DNA of 64,000 nucleotides from Pseudoxanthomonas sp. JBR18 (GTDB lineage: Bacteria; Pseudomonadota; Gammaproteobacteria; Xanthomonadales; Xanthomonadaceae): contig NZ_CP116339.1 in assembly GCF_028198165.1 (NCBI RefSeq), positions 3,665,001 to 3,729,000 on the forward strand, written 5' to 3'. Below the pieces are notes generated by a model. That model was given only the letters and a program-made list of their open reading frames with translations. It did not search any database and was not told the DNA's origin. The translations under genes were made by a program, and so were the position numbers. Positions 36,295 through 45,435 of the stretch are shown piece after piece. Position 1 is the stretch's first letter. Each line of letters starts with the position of its first letter.

Positions 36295-37086
36295 TCAGGC
36301 GGTGATCTGGCGTGCCGCGTCGAAGGCCGCGTCGAACATGCGCTGCACCGGCGGGCCCATCTCGCCCACCAGCACCGCCAACAGGGCCAGGCCCAGGATC
36401 ACCGCCACCGGCAGGCCAAGCTGGATCGGGTTGAGCGCCGGGGCAGCCTTGGACAGGGCGCCGAAGGCCAGGTTGACCGCCAGCATGGCCACCATCACCG
36501 GCAGGGCCAGGGTGACCGCGCCGCGGAACATGGTCATGACGAAATCCGGGGCGACCGAGGCCATGGCCTGCACATCGGGCAGGGCGGTACCGATCGGCAG
36601 CGCCTTGTAGCTGTCCACCAGCAGCTGGACCACGGCCAGATGACCGTTGGCGGTGAAGAACAGCAGGCCGAAGGCCAGGTAGAACCACTGCCCGATCACG
36701 CCTGAAGTGACCCCGCGCAGCGGGTCGGCCATCTGCGCGAAGCCCAGTCCGGTACTCTGCGAGACCAGTTCGCCGGCCACCGCGCCGGCCTCGAAGATCA
36801 GGCGCAGCAGGAAGCCCATGCTGGCGCCGACCGCCAGTTCGCGGGCCACGCTCAGCACCACCGCGGCATTGAAGCCGTCCCAGTTCGGGACCGGCGGCAG
36901 GATCGGGGCCAGGGCCATGCCCAGGGTGGCGGCCAGCATCACCCGGATCCGCACCGGCACCGCGCGGCTGCCGACCACGGGCATCACCAGCAGCATCGCG
37001 CCGATGCGCAGCATGGTCCACAGGATCGCCCCGACCATGGCGAAGGCCTGCTGGCCATCGATGACCATCTGGGTGGCCGAATCCAT
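36295..37086 (-). CDS. fliR: Flagellar export protein FliR
   Basis: A 263-residue integral membrane protein of the export gate core (FliP5-Q4-R1). It has five to six hydrophobic segments, with family landmarks such as LWTMLRIGAMLLVMPVVG and STGLGFAQMADP. It starts 7 bases after fliQ and ends the fliLMNOPQR operon. Confidence 0.95.
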   Translation of the reverse strand: MDSATQMVIDGQQAFAMVGAILWTMLRIGAMLLVMPVVGSRAVPVRIRVMLAATLGMALAPILPPVPNWDGFNAAVVLSVARELAVGASMGFLLRLIFEAGAVAGELVSQSTGLGFAQMADPLRGVTSGVIGQWFYLAFGLLFFTANGHLAVVQLLVDSYKALPIGTALPDVQAMASVAPDFVMTMFRGAVTLALPVMVAMLAVNLAFGALSKAAPALNPIQLGLPVAVILGLALLAVLVGEMGPPVQRMFDAAFDAARQITA

Positions 37087-37093
37087 CGCCGGG

Positions 37094-37363
37094 CTATCCG
37101 ATCAGATGGGGAATGCGATGGAACAGCAGGATGGTGTACTCGACCACGCGTCCCAGCAGCAGGTTGCCGATGGCGAAGAGCATGGCGGTCAAGGCGGCGA
37201 CCTTGGCCACGAAGGCGATCGTCGGCTCGTTGAGCTGGGTGGCGGCCTGGAAGATGCCGATCACCACGCCGACGGCCAGCATGGCCAGCAGCAACGGGCC
37301 TGCAACCCACAGCAGGGTGATCAGGCCGCCGCGCAGTTCGGTCAGGGCAAGTTCGGGGGTCAT
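37094..37363 (-). CDS. fliQ: Flagellar export protein FliQ
   Basis: An 89-residue protein with two membrane helices and the conserved NEPTIAFVAK loop between them. It is an export gate subunit. It starts 4 bases after the fliP stop. Confidence 0.95.
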   Translation of the reverse strand: MTPELALTELRGGLITLLWVAGPLLLAMLAVGVVIGIFQAATQLNEPTIAFVAKVAALTAMLFAIGNLLLGRVVEYTILLFHRIPHLIG

Positions 37364-37367
37364 GGCG

Positions 37368-38195
37368 TCAGACCGCGTTGAAGCTGGCGGCCAGGGTGCC
37401 GACGGTCAGGACCCAGCCGTCCACCAGGACGAACAACAGGATCTTGAACGGCGCCGAGACCAGCATCGGCGACATCATCATCATGCCCATGGACATCAGC
37501 ACGCTGGCCACGACCAGGTCGATGATCACGAACGGGATGAAGATCAGGAAGCCGATCTCGAAGGCGGTCTTCAGCTCGCTGGTGACGAAGGAGGCCACCA
37601 GCACCGGGAAGGGGATCGCGTCCGGGCCGCTGTAGGTCCCGTTGCCGGCCATGCCGGCGAAGGTCATCAGGTCGGCCTCGCGCACCTGGGCCAGCATGAA
37701 GGCGCGCAGCGGCTGGGTGGTCAGGGTCCAGGCGGTGGAGAAATCGATCTGGCCGTTGAGATACGGGCTCATGCCCTGGCTCCAGGCCTTGTCCCACACC
37801 GGCATCATCACCAGCGCGGTCAGGAACAACGCCAGGCCCATCAATACCTGGTTGGAGGGCGTCTGGCCGGTGCCCATGGCCTGGCGCAGCAGGCCCAGCA
37901 CGATGGTGATGCGGGTGAAGGCGGTCAGCACCAGCAGCATCGAGGGCAGCAGGGTGATGGCCGTCATCAGCAGCAGGGTCTGCAGCGGCAGGCTGACCTG
38001 GTCGCCGCCCACCTTGCCCACGTTGACGCTGGGCAGCGAGGGCAGGGTCGGGCCGGCCGGCGCGCTCGACGGCGCGGTCTGGGCGGTTTGGGTGGTCTGC
38101 GCGGCCTGGGCCTGGGCCAGGGCGGGCAGGGCCAGGGACGCGAGCAGCAGCAACAGGCACGCCGCGCGCAGGCAGCGGTTCCAGGAGGCGGACAT
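37368..38195 (-). CDS. fliP: Flagellar export protein FliP
   Basis: A 275-residue export gate subunit. An N-terminal signal peptide is followed by a short Thr/Ala/Pro-rich stretch. The conserved membrane core has FTRITIVLGLLRQAMGT, PSNQVLMGLALFLT and FVIIDLVVASVLMSMGMMMM. I prefer the ATG at 38195: the site AAGGA is then at normal spacing, while the ATG at 38201, overlapping the fliO stop, would leave only three bases. Confidence 0.93.
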   Translation of the reverse strand: MSASWNRCLRAACLLLLLASLALPALAQAQAAQTTQTAQTAPSSAPAGPTLPSLPSVNVGKVGGDQVSLPLQTLLLMTAITLLPSMLLVLTAFTRITIVLGLLRQAMGTGQTPSNQVLMGLALFLTALVMMPVWDKAWSQGMSPYLNGQIDFSTAWTLTTQPLRAFMLAQVREADLMTFAGMAGNGTYSGPDAIPFPVLVASFVTSELKTAFEIGFLIFIPFVIIDLVVASVLMSMGMMMMSPMLVSAPFKILLFVLVDGWVLTVGTLAASFNAV

Positions 38196-38200
38196 GGTCA

Positions 38201-38611
38201 TCAATCCTTGCGCAGCTTCTGTGAGAGCAGCTGGGCGAAGTCAGGGAGTTTCTTGAGGTTGGGCAACTGGGTGGGGGCGGCGGGCGGCAGGGGCTCGGGC
38301 AGCTTGTGCAGGGTGCGCACGCCACCGGCCGACACGCCCAGCAGCAGTTGCTCGCCATTGACGTCCACCACCACCACGCGCTCCTTGGCGCCGACATTGA
38401 GGCTGGCGACGACCTTCAGCCCTTCGGCGGGGCGGAAGCCACTGCCCGGCATGCGCTTGAGCAGCCAGGCCAGGCCGACGATCAGTCCCAGCACCAGCAG
38501 CAGGGCCAGCACCGCGCCGAACAGGCTCGGTGGCTGCGGGGCAGCGTTGCCGATTCCAGGCGCGCGCGTGGCGGCCCCCTGGACGGCAGCGGCGGCCAGG
38601 ATCAGGTTCAC
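38201..38611 (-). CDS. fliO: Flagellar protein FliO
   Basis: A 136-residue protein with one membrane helix (about 29-50, LFGAVLALLLVLGLIVGLAWLL) and a small cytoplasmic domain with VGAKERVVVVDVNGEQLLLGV. It helps assemble the FliP ring. The start is GTG at 38611, overlapping fliN by 4 bases, with GGAG 8 bases upstream. Confidence 0.92.
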   Translation of the reverse strand: MNLILAAAAVQGAATRAPGIGNAAPQPPSLFGAVLALLLVLGLIVGLAWLLKRMPGSGFRPAEGLKVVASLNVGAKERVVVVDVNGEQLLLGVSAGGVRTLHKLPEPLPPAAPTQLPNLKKLPDFAQLLSQKLRKD

Positions 38612-38949
38612 CGCAGTCTCCGGATGCGCTCGCTGGGGCTGACCACGTCGGTCAGGCGCACGCCGAAGCGGTCGTTGATGGTGACCACCTCACCATGGGC
38701 GATCAGGGTGCCGTTGACGTAGACGTCCAGCGGCTCGCCGGCGCCGCGCTCCAGTTCCACCACCGAGCCCTGGTTGAGCTGCAGCAGGTTGCGGATCGGG
38801 ATGCGCGAACGGCCGACTTCCAGCGACAGGGTCACCGGCACATCCAGGATCAGGTCCAGGTTGAGGTCGTTGCCGCCCATCGTGGTCGGCTCGGCCTGCA
38901 GGGTGTCGAACTGGGCGGTCTCGGCGTCGTTGGGTGCGGTCTGGCTCAT
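38608..38949 (-). CDS. fliN: Flagellar switch protein FliN
   Basis: A 113-residue C-ring protein with the SpoA domain (LDVPVTLSLEVGRSRIPI, VVELERGAGEPLDVYVNGTLIAHGEVV). It forms the lower C-ring with FliM and binds FliH. It overlaps fliM and fliO by 4 bases each. Confidence 0.96.
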   Translation of the reverse strand: MSQTAPNDAETAQFDTLQAEPTTMGGNDLNLDLILDVPVTLSLEVGRSRIPIRNLLQLNQGSVVELERGAGEPLDVYVNGTLIAHGEVVTINDRFGVRLTDVVSPSERIRRLR

Positions 38950-39953
38950 GGGGCGTCTTCCTGGAGGGCGGGGCGGCGAGGCATGGCGCCCGGGGGTTGG
39001 TTGGACACGATCTTGATGGCGTTCTGACCGCGCGAGATGCCGAACTCACCGGTGAACAACGGCACGTCTTCCACGCACAGGGGGACCTGGGGTGACAGCT
39101 CGATGGGCAGGATGTCGCCGACCTTCAGACTGGTCAGCTCGCGCAGGCTCAGCTGCTTGCGCGCCAGCACGCTGGACAGGGTCACCTCGGCGCTGTTGAG
39201 CTGTTCGCGCAGCATGATGTTCCAGCTTTCGTCACGGTCGACCCGGTCGCTCTGGATGCCGGCATCGAGCAGTTCGCGGATCGGCTCGAGCATGGAGTAG
39301 GGCAGGGTGATGTGGATCTCGCCGCCACCGCCCTCCAGCTCCACATGGAAGCGGCACACCACCACGTACTCGCGCGGGGTGACGATGTTGGCGAAGTGCG
39401 GATTGATCTCCGAGTTGATGTACTCGAACTCCACGTCCATCACCGGCGACCAGGCTTCCTTGAGGTCGGCGAAGGTCTGCCTGAGCATCAGCTGGACCAC
39501 GCGCATCTCGGTGGCGGTGAACTCGCGGCCTTCGATGCGCGTGTGGTAGCGCCCGTCGCCCCCGAAGAAATTGTCCACCACCGAAAACACCAGGGTCGGC
39601 TCGAACACGATCAGGCCGGTGCCACGCAGTGGCTTGAACTTGATCAGGTTCAGATTGGTCGGGACGTACAGCGAGTGCATGTACTCGTTGAACTTGACCA
39701 GGTCGATGCCGCGCACCGACAGGTCGGCCGAACGACGGATCAGGTTGAACAGACCGATGCGCCACAGGCGGGCGAAGCGCTCGTTGACCATTTCCAGGGT
39801 GGGCATGCGCCCGCGGATGATCCGGTCCTGGCTGGAAAAGTCGTACTGGCGCGCCTCGCCGGGGGCGGCCGGCTCCGGCTCGGTGTCCACCACGCCGGCA
39901 TCGACGCCATGCAGCAGGGCATCGATTTCGTCCTGGGAAAGCAGGTCGCTCAT
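38946..39953 (-). CDS. fliM: Flagellar switch protein FliM
   Basis: A 335-residue C-ring protein. The N-terminal CheY-P-binding peptide is MSDLLSQDEIDALLHG. The middle domain contacts FliG and the C-terminal SpoA domain contacts FliN. It starts 10 bases after fliL. The start peptide is worth comparing with the repeats of the ParP-like scaffold. Confidence 0.97.
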   Translation of the reverse strand: MSDLLSQDEIDALLHGVDAGVVDTEPEPAAPGEARQYDFSSQDRIIRGRMPTLEMVNERFARLWRIGLFNLIRRSADLSVRGIDLVKFNEYMHSLYVPTNLNLIKFKPLRGTGLIVFEPTLVFSVVDNFFGGDGRYHTRIEGREFTATEMRVVQLMLRQTFADLKEAWSPVMDVEFEYINSEINPHFANIVTPREYVVVCRFHVELEGGGGEIHITLPYSMLEPIRELLDAGIQSDRVDRDESWNIMLREQLNSAEVTLSSVLARKQLSLRELTSLKVGDILPIELSPQVPLCVEDVPLFTGEFGISRGQNAIKIVSNQPPGAMPRRPALQEDAP

Positions 39954-39963
39954 GGCCGGTGCC

Positions 39964-40482
39964 TTACTGGGTGACGAAGCTGGTGAACAGGAGTTCTTCG
40001 ATGCACTTCTTGCCGGTTTCGCCGGTCATGACCTTCTGCGCGTCGGCGAGCGCGGCGGCCTGCAGCTTCTGGCGGCCGGCGATGTCGGCGATGTCGGTCG
40101 CCTTGACCTGCGAGAACAACATCAGCAGGTGGGCCCGGATGGCCGGGGCGTTTTCCTCGATGTGCTTGAGCTCCTCCGGATCGCGGGTCATCAGCTGGAC
40201 CTCGATCTGCAGGTAGCGCGGGCCGTCCTCGCCACCGTTGAGGTTGACCACGAAGGCCGGATCCATCGCGAAATAGCTGGCCGGCTTGGGCAGCTCGTGC
40301 TTTTCCTCGGCCTTGGCGTGGCCGTCGGCCGCGGGCTTCTTCAGGAAGAACCAGGCGGCCGCGCCGCCGCCGCCGAGCAGCACCACGGCTGCGATGACGA
40401 TGATCAGCAGCTTTTTGGACTTGCCGCTCTTGGGGGCGTCCTTGGCGTCGTCGGACTTCTTCGATTTGTCGGGGGCGGACAC
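39964..40482 (-). CDS. fliL: Flagellar protein FliL
   Basis: A 172-residue single-pass membrane protein (helix about 25-46) with a periplasmic domain that supports the stator. The Lys-rich N-terminus precedes the helix. The start is GTG at 40482, with GGAG 8 bases upstream. First gene of fliLMNOPQR, with a sigma-54 site about 38 bases before it. Confidence 0.93.
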   Translation of the reverse strand: MSAPDKSKKSDDAKDAPKSGKSKKLLIIVIAAVVLLGGGGAAAWFFLKKPAADGHAKAEEKHELPKPASYFAMDPAFVVNLNGGEDGPRYLQIEVQLMTRDPEELKHIEENAPAIRAHLLMLFSQVKATDIADIAGRQKLQAAALADAQKVMTGETGKKCIEELLFTSFVTQ

Positions 40483-40519
40483 GGATTGCTCCAGCAGGTT
40501 TCAACGTGCCCTGCTACAT

Positions 40520-40533
40520 GCAATCAACGTGCC
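40520..40533 (-). promoter_or_regulatory. Sigma-54 promoter of fliLMNOPQR
   Basis: The minus strand reads GGCACGTTGATTGC, followed by AT. This is a near-perfect GGCACG-N4-TTGC. Confidence 0.85.
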
Positions 40534-40688
40534 TAAATCGGTGATGCCGTGGACGGACTTTTGACGCGTCGTGGCAGGCGCCCCTCGCGTGTCCATCAAA
40601 CGCCCGTACGACGGGGATTGGCGTCTTTCAGGGGCGCCGTGTCATGACCGCAACGGGTGGCCCGGCGCCAGGCGGAGGTGGCTGGTCA

Positions 40689-40705
40689 GGGGCCGATTCG
40701 GCCCC
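40689..40705 (-). terminator. Terminator-like hairpin after fliK
   Basis: GGGGCCG, a 3-base loop, then CGGCCCC, 6 bases after the fliK stop. There is no T run. Confidence 0.5.
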
Positions 40706-40711
40706 ATCGGG

Positions 40712-41977
40712 TCAGGCGTAGGCGTCCAACAGGCCGCGCTGGCGCAGCACCACCGACGGAATCCCGGCGGGTGTCATGCCGTCCTCGGCCAACTCGCCGC
40801 CGGGACCGGCGCTGGTTCCGGATCCGCCCTGCGAGGGCGATTGCTGGTGCTGGCCGACATCGGCCTGGCCCAGCTGGAAGCCGTGCTGGCCGAGCATTTC
40901 GCGCAGGCGGGGCAGGCTGTTTTCCAGCGCGTGGCGCACTTCGGCGTGGTTGCTGCTGAAGGCGGCGTTGACCTGGTCGCCGCTCAGGTGCAGACGCACC
41001 TCGACCGGGCCCAGGTCGGCCGGGCTGAGCTTGATGTGGGCGTGGCCGATCTTCTGGTCGGCCAGCCAGCTCATGCGCGCGCCCATCGCATCGTCGAAGT
41101 TGTCCGCGTGCAGGTTGGGCGTCGGCGTCGGCGAGCCGGTGAACGGCGCGCCGACGCCGGCCACATCGCGCACCGGCGATTGCGGCACGGTCGTCGCCAG
41201 CAGATTGATCGGGTCGACCGCACCGGCATCGGCACCGCTCGCATCGTCAGCGGGCTTGCTGCCGATGGCCTGGGCCAGCGCGGCCGCGGCCAGTGCATTG
41301 CCTGCCTCGGCGGGCGCCTGCGCCGGCTGGGCGGCGGACTGGGACAGCAGGCTGGCGAACCCGGCGCCGGCCTGTTGATTCACGGCGGTGCTCGTGGCCG
41401 CGCTCGCCCCCTGCGCAAGGGCGGTGCCATCGGCCTGTGCCGCACCCGCAGCCAGGCCGGCCACCAGTGCGGTCAGGCCCGGCGTGCTCGCGCCGCCACC
41501 GGTGCCGATCGCCAGACCGTTGCCGCCCAGCGGCGTGGCCTGGCTGGCCAGCGCGGTGGGGGCCAGCGGCAGCAGGTTCAGGCCGAAGCCGCCCAGACCG
41601 GCCGGTGGCCATGCATCGTCCTTGTCGTCGGACTCGGTGGCGGTGTCCTTGCCGGAAGCCGGCTTGCCGGCGGGCTTGGCCTGCGCCACGGCGCGCTCGC
41701 CGGCCTCGGCGCTGGCGCCTTCGCGCGCGGGCGAGGTGGCCTGCTGATCCTGTGGATCGGTGTCCTGGGACGCCTGGCCGTCCTCGCGTGCCTGCGGACG
41801 CTCCTTGGCCTGCGGAGCGGCGCTGGCGCGGGATGCCTGGTTGGCCTGCTGGCCGGCGCCCATCATGCTGGCGAAATCCTGGCCCTGCGTGACCTGGTCG
41901 GCCGCGCCGCTGTCGTTGCTGGCGTTGGCCATCAGGCCGTTGCGACCGGCACCGCCGATCATGGAAAGACCGCTCAT
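40712..41977 (-). CDS. fliK: Flagellar hook-length control protein FliK
   Basis: A 421-residue exported ruler. A long Ala/Gln/Gly-rich N-terminal part is followed by a C-terminal hook-length domain (about 310-385) with KIGHAHIKLSPADLGPVEVRL, HAEVRHALENSLPRLREML and HGFQLGQADV. It overlaps fliJ by 4 bases and ends the fliE-to-fliK operon. Confidence 0.94.
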   Translation of the reverse strand: MSGLSMIGGAGRNGLMANASNDSGAADQVTQGQDFASMMGAGQQANQASRASAAPQAKERPQAREDGQASQDTDPQDQQATSPAREGASAEAGERAVAQAKPAGKPASGKDTATESDDKDDAWPPAGLGGFGLNLLPLAPTALASQATPLGGNGLAIGTGGGASTPGLTALVAGLAAGAAQADGTALAQGASAATSTAVNQQAGAGFASLLSQSAAQPAQAPAEAGNALAAAALAQAIGSKPADDASGADAGAVDPINLLATTVPQSPVRDVAGVGAPFTGSPTPTPNLHADNFDDAMGARMSWLADQKIGHAHIKLSPADLGPVEVRLHLSGDQVNAAFSSNHAEVRHALENSLPRLREMLGQHGFQLGQADVGQHQQSPSQGGSGTSAGPGGELAEDGMTPAGIPSVVLRQRGLLDAYA

Positions 41978-42435
41978 CGCTGCTGCTCCTTGTCTTCGTT
42001 GGCCGCGCCCAGCGACGGACGGGCCAGGCGGGCGCCGAGGTCGTCCATCTCACGCTGGCTGCGGCGGTCGGCGGCCTGGCGCTCCTGGGCGCGGTAGCTG
42101 GCGGCCAGCTGCTCGAGCACCTGCTTGTCGCGGCTGGCCAGCAGCAGGCGGCTGCGTTCCATCTCGACCTTCTCGCGGTTGCGGTCCACGGTCTGGCACT
42201 GCTGCTCGACGGCGCTGTTGAGGCGGTCCAGGAAGGCGCGCCGGTTGGCCAACTGGGCCGGGCTGGTGGCCGCCATCTGGCTGTTGGCGTATTCCTCGGC
42301 GTAGCGACGCAGTTCCTCCAGGCGCGACTCGTGCGTGCTCAGGGCGCGCTGGCGCTCGGCCAGGTCGCGGGCCACTTCGTCCTCGTGCTGCTGGGCCCGG
42401 CGGAGCAGGGGATCGATTCGCTGCGATTGCATCAT
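41974..42435 (-). CDS. fliJ: Flagellar export chaperone FliJ
   Basis: A 153-residue highly charged coiled-coil protein, rich in Arg, Glu, Gln and Ala. It is the stalk of the FliI ATPase ring that contacts FlhA. It overlaps fliI and fliK by 4 bases each. An ATG codon follows the first one immediately, so the exact start is uncertain by one codon. Confidence 0.92.
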   Translation of the reverse strand: MMQSQRIDPLLRRAQQHEDEVARDLAERQRALSTHESRLEELRRYAEEYANSQMAATSPAQLANRRAFLDRLNSAVEQQCQTVDRNREKVEMERSRLLLASRDKQVLEQLAASYRAQERQAADRRSQREMDDLGARLARPSLGAANEDKEQQR

Positions 42436-43811
42436 GACTGGGTCTCACGTTCGACCAGGCGCCGCAACGCGGCCTGGCTATGGGGCAGATCGGCGGCCTT
42501 GGTGACGTCCTGGCCCAGGAATTCGACGATTTCCGGCCAGCGCTCCAGGGCCTCGTCCACGGCCGCGTCGTTGCCGCGCTGGTAGGCGCCGATGCTGATC
42601 AGGTCGCGGTTGGACGAATAGGCCGACACCAGCCGCTTGAGCGCGCGGATGCGCAGGCGCCAGGGCTCGTCGGCGATGTCCTGCACCACACGGCTGACCG
42701 AGGATTCGACGTCGATGGCCGGGTACAGGCCCGAATCGGCGACCCGGCGCGAGAGCAGGATGTGGCCGTCCAGGATCGCGCGCGCGGCATCGGCGATCGG
42801 ATCCTGCGGATCGTCGCCTTCGGTCAGCACGGTGTAGAAGGCGGTGATCGAGCCGCGGCCCTTGGCGCCGTTGCCGGCGCGCTCGACCAGCGCCGGCAGC
42901 TTGGCGAACACGCTGGGCGGGTAGCCGCGGGTGGTCGGCGGTTCGCCCACCGACAGGCCGATCTCGCGCTGGGCCTGGGCAAAGCGGGTCAGCGAATCCA
43001 TCAGCAGCAGCACGTTCAAGCCCTGGTCGCGGAACCATTCGGCAATCGCAGTGGCCCGGTAGGCACCGTGCAGACGGGCCAGCGGCGGGCGGTCGGCCGG
43101 CGCGGCCACGACCACCGCGCGGCGCAGGCCTTCCTCGCCCAGGGTGCTCTCGACGAAGTCGCGCACTTCGCGGCCGCGTTCGCCGATCAGCCCGACCACG
43201 ATCACATCGGCGGCGGTGTAGCGGGTCATCATGCCCAGCAAGGTGGACTTGCCCACGCCCGAGCCGGCGAACAGGCCCACGCGTTGGCCGCGACCGATGG
43301 GCAGCAGGGCGTTGATGGCGCGCACGCCCACGTCCAGCGGGGTGGTGATCGGCTCGCGTGCCAAGGGGTTGATCGACACGCCGGCCATGCCCACCGCGCC
43401 TTCGGCACGGATCGGGCCCTTGCCGTCCAGCGGCACGCCGTCCGAGTCGATCACACGGCCGAGCAGGCCTTCGCCCACTTCCACGCCGCCACGCTGGTGG
43501 GAGGGCACCACGCGGGCATTGGGCAGCAGGCCGTGCATTTCGGCGCTGGGCATCAGGTAGGTGCGCTCGCCGGCGAAGCCGACCACCTCGGCATCCACCC
43601 AGCCGTCGTCGACCACCTGAACTTTGCACACCGAACCCAAAGGGGCCTCGCAGCCGACCGCTTCCAGGGTCAGGCCGACGGCGCGGCGCAGGATGCCCTC
43701 GCGGATCAGACCGCGACCGTTGGCTGGGTCCAGGTTGATGCGGCCCAGGCGCCCGGCCAGGCGCAGGTTGCGCGCCTCCAGCCAGTCGATCGGATCGGGA
43801 ACGGCGCTCAC
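42432..43811 (-). CDS. fliI: Flagellar export ATPase FliI
   Basis: A 459-residue F1-beta-like ATPase. Walker A is GLFAGSGVGKST; IGERGREVRDF, LLLMDSLTRFAQAQREI and GSITAFYTVLTEGDD are all present. The start is GTG at 43811, overlapping the fliH stop (GTGA) with GGAG upstream. It couples ATP hydrolysis to substrate release from chaperones at the export gate. Confidence 0.96.
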   Translation of the reverse strand: MSAVPDPIDWLEARNLRLAGRLGRINLDPANGRGLIREGILRRAVGLTLEAVGCEAPLGSVCKVQVVDDGWVDAEVVGFAGERTYLMPSAEMHGLLPNARVVPSHQRGGVEVGEGLLGRVIDSDGVPLDGKGPIRAEGAVGMAGVSINPLAREPITTPLDVGVRAINALLPIGRGQRVGLFAGSGVGKSTLLGMMTRYTAADVIVVGLIGERGREVRDFVESTLGEEGLRRAVVVAAPADRPPLARLHGAYRATAIAEWFRDQGLNVLLLMDSLTRFAQAQREIGLSVGEPPTTRGYPPSVFAKLPALVERAGNGAKGRGSITAFYTVLTEGDDPQDPIADAARAILDGHILLSRRVADSGLYPAIDVESSVSRVVQDIADEPWRLRIRALKRLVSAYSSNRDLISIGAYQRGNDAAVDEALERWPEIVEFLGQDVTKAADLPHSQAALRRLVERETQS

Positions 43812-44431
43812 AGGCCGGCTCCGGACCTGCGCATGATGGTCTCCAGCGCGGCGCGCAGGCGTGCCTCCAGGGTGCCGTCGATGCGCACGGCTTCGGCGTG
43901 GACGCGCAGGTCGCCGCGGGTCAACGACAGGTCCGGCACCAGCCGGTTGCCGTCGGCCAGCTGAAGCAGCGGGGTCAGGGCGATGATGTCGTCCGGATGC
44001 AGGCGCACCTCGACCTCGCGCTGGGCGCCGCCGACGGCGATCAGGGCCTCGTTGACCAGGTCGGCCAGCTGCGTCGGATCGGCCTGGTAGGCCGGGCCGA
44101 CCAAGGCGCCGGCGATGCGCACGGCCAGTTCGCCCAGGGCGCCGACGACCTCGTTTTCCAGATGCGCCAGCGGACGGGTGAAGTTGTCCACGATGCCTTC
44201 GAACTGCGCGGCCAGGCGCCGCATCTCGGACTGGGCCTGGGCCAGACCCTCGGCATGGCCACGGTCGAAGCCTTCCTGGTGGGCGGCGTCCTGGATGGCC
44301 TGCAGTTCCTCCAGGCTCGGCGGACGCAGGACCGGGGCGGCGGCCTCGACCGAGATGTCCTCGGAGGTCTCGGTCTGGGCCGGGGCATCCAGCTCCGGAG
44401 CGAACCAGCGCACGGCGGCAGGCGTGTTCAT
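43808..44431 (-). CDS. fliH: Flagellar export regulator FliH
   Basis: A 207-residue regulator of FliI. The variable N-terminus (containing the aromatic VRWFAPEL) is followed by a helical stretch with EGFDRGHAEGLAQAQSEM (GxxxG-like spacing). A C-terminal domain follows, related to the F1 stator. It overlaps fliG by 3 bases and fliI by 4. Confidence 0.93.
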   Translation of the reverse strand: MNTPAAVRWFAPELDAPAQTETSEDISVEAAAPVLRPPSLEELQAIQDAAHQEGFDRGHAEGLAQAQSEMRRLAAQFEGIVDNFTRPLAHLENEVVGALGELAVRIAGALVGPAYQADPTQLADLVNEALIAVGGAQREVEVRLHPDDIIALTPLLQLADGNRLVPDLSLTRGDLRVHAEAVRIDGTLEARLRAALETIMRRSGAGL

Positions 44432-45435
44432 ACCATCGCCTCCGCACCGCTGCCGCCCAGGCTGATCACGCCCTCATCGGCCAGGCGCCGGACGATGGCC
44501 AGGATCTCCTTCTGCGCGGCTTCCACGTCGGCCAGACGGACCGGTCCGCGGGCCTCCATGTCCTCCAGCAGGATCTCGGCTGCGCGCTGGGACATGTTCT
44601 TGGTGATCTTCTCGCGGACCTTCACGTCGGCACCGCGCAGGGCCAGGCCCAGGCGCTCGCCGGAGACTTCGCGCAGCATGGTCTGCAGGGCGCGGTCGTC
44701 CAGCTCGACCAGGTTGTCGAAGACGAACATCAGGTCCTGGATGCGGCTGCCCAGTTCGGCGTCGATCTTGGTGATCGCCGCCAGCACGCCCTGGTCGGCG
44801 CCGGTGTCGAGGAAGTTGAGGATGTTGGCGGCCACCTTGACCCCACCGACGTTGGAGGACTTCATGCCCTGGTTGCCGGCGAACTGGCGCTCCATGATCT
44901 CGTTGAGCTCGTTCAGCGCGTTGGGCGGGATGCCGTCCAGGGTGGCGATGCGCATCAGCACGTCGGCGCGGGTGCGCTCGGGCAGCAGCTTGAGCGCCTC
45001 GGCCGCCTGGTCGTTGTCCAGATGCGCCATGACGATGGCGATGATCTGCGGGTGCTCGTTGCGCACCAGGTCGGCCACCGCGCGCGGATCCATCCACTTG
45101 AGCGTGTCCAGCCCGGTGGTGTTGCGGCCCAGCAGGATCCGGTCGATCAGGCCGCCGGCCTTGTCCTCGCCCAGGGCCTGGACCAGCACGTTGCGGATGT
45201 AGTCGTCGGCGCCCACGCCCAGCGAGGTCTTGCTGCCCAGCTCCGTATTGAATTCGTCCATGACCCGCTCGACCTGCTCGCGCGAGATGCCGGTCATGGT
45301 GGCCATGGCGATGCCGATCTTCTGCACCTCCTTGGGGTCCATGTGCTTGAGCACCTCGGCCGCGTCGGCCTCGCCCAGCGAGAGCAACAGCACCGCGGCG
45401 CGCTGCACGCCCTTGATGTCCGAATCAGGCTTCAC
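44428..45435 (-). CDS. fliG: Flagellar motor switch protein FliG
   Basis: A 335-residue rotor protein. The middle domain has an EHPQIIAIVMAHL motif. The C-terminal torque helix carries conserved charges (LVELDDRALQTMLREV). The N-terminus binds FliF. The start is GTG at 45435 with GGGTGG upstream, inside the end of fliF (11-base overlap). Confidence 0.97.
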   Translation of the reverse strand: MKPDSDIKGVQRAAVLLLSLGEADAAEVLKHMDPKEVQKIGIAMATMTGISREQVERVMDEFNTELGSKTSLGVGADDYIRNVLVQALGEDKAGGLIDRILLGRNTTGLDTLKWMDPRAVADLVRNEHPQIIAIVMAHLDNDQAAEALKLLPERTRADVLMRIATLDGIPPNALNELNEIMERQFAGNQGMKSSNVGGVKVAANILNFLDTGADQGVLAAITKIDAELGSRIQDLMFVFDNLVELDDRALQTMLREVSGERLGLALRGADVKVREKITKNMSQRAAEILLEDMEARGPVRLADVEAAQKEILAIVRRLADEGVISLGGSGAEAMV

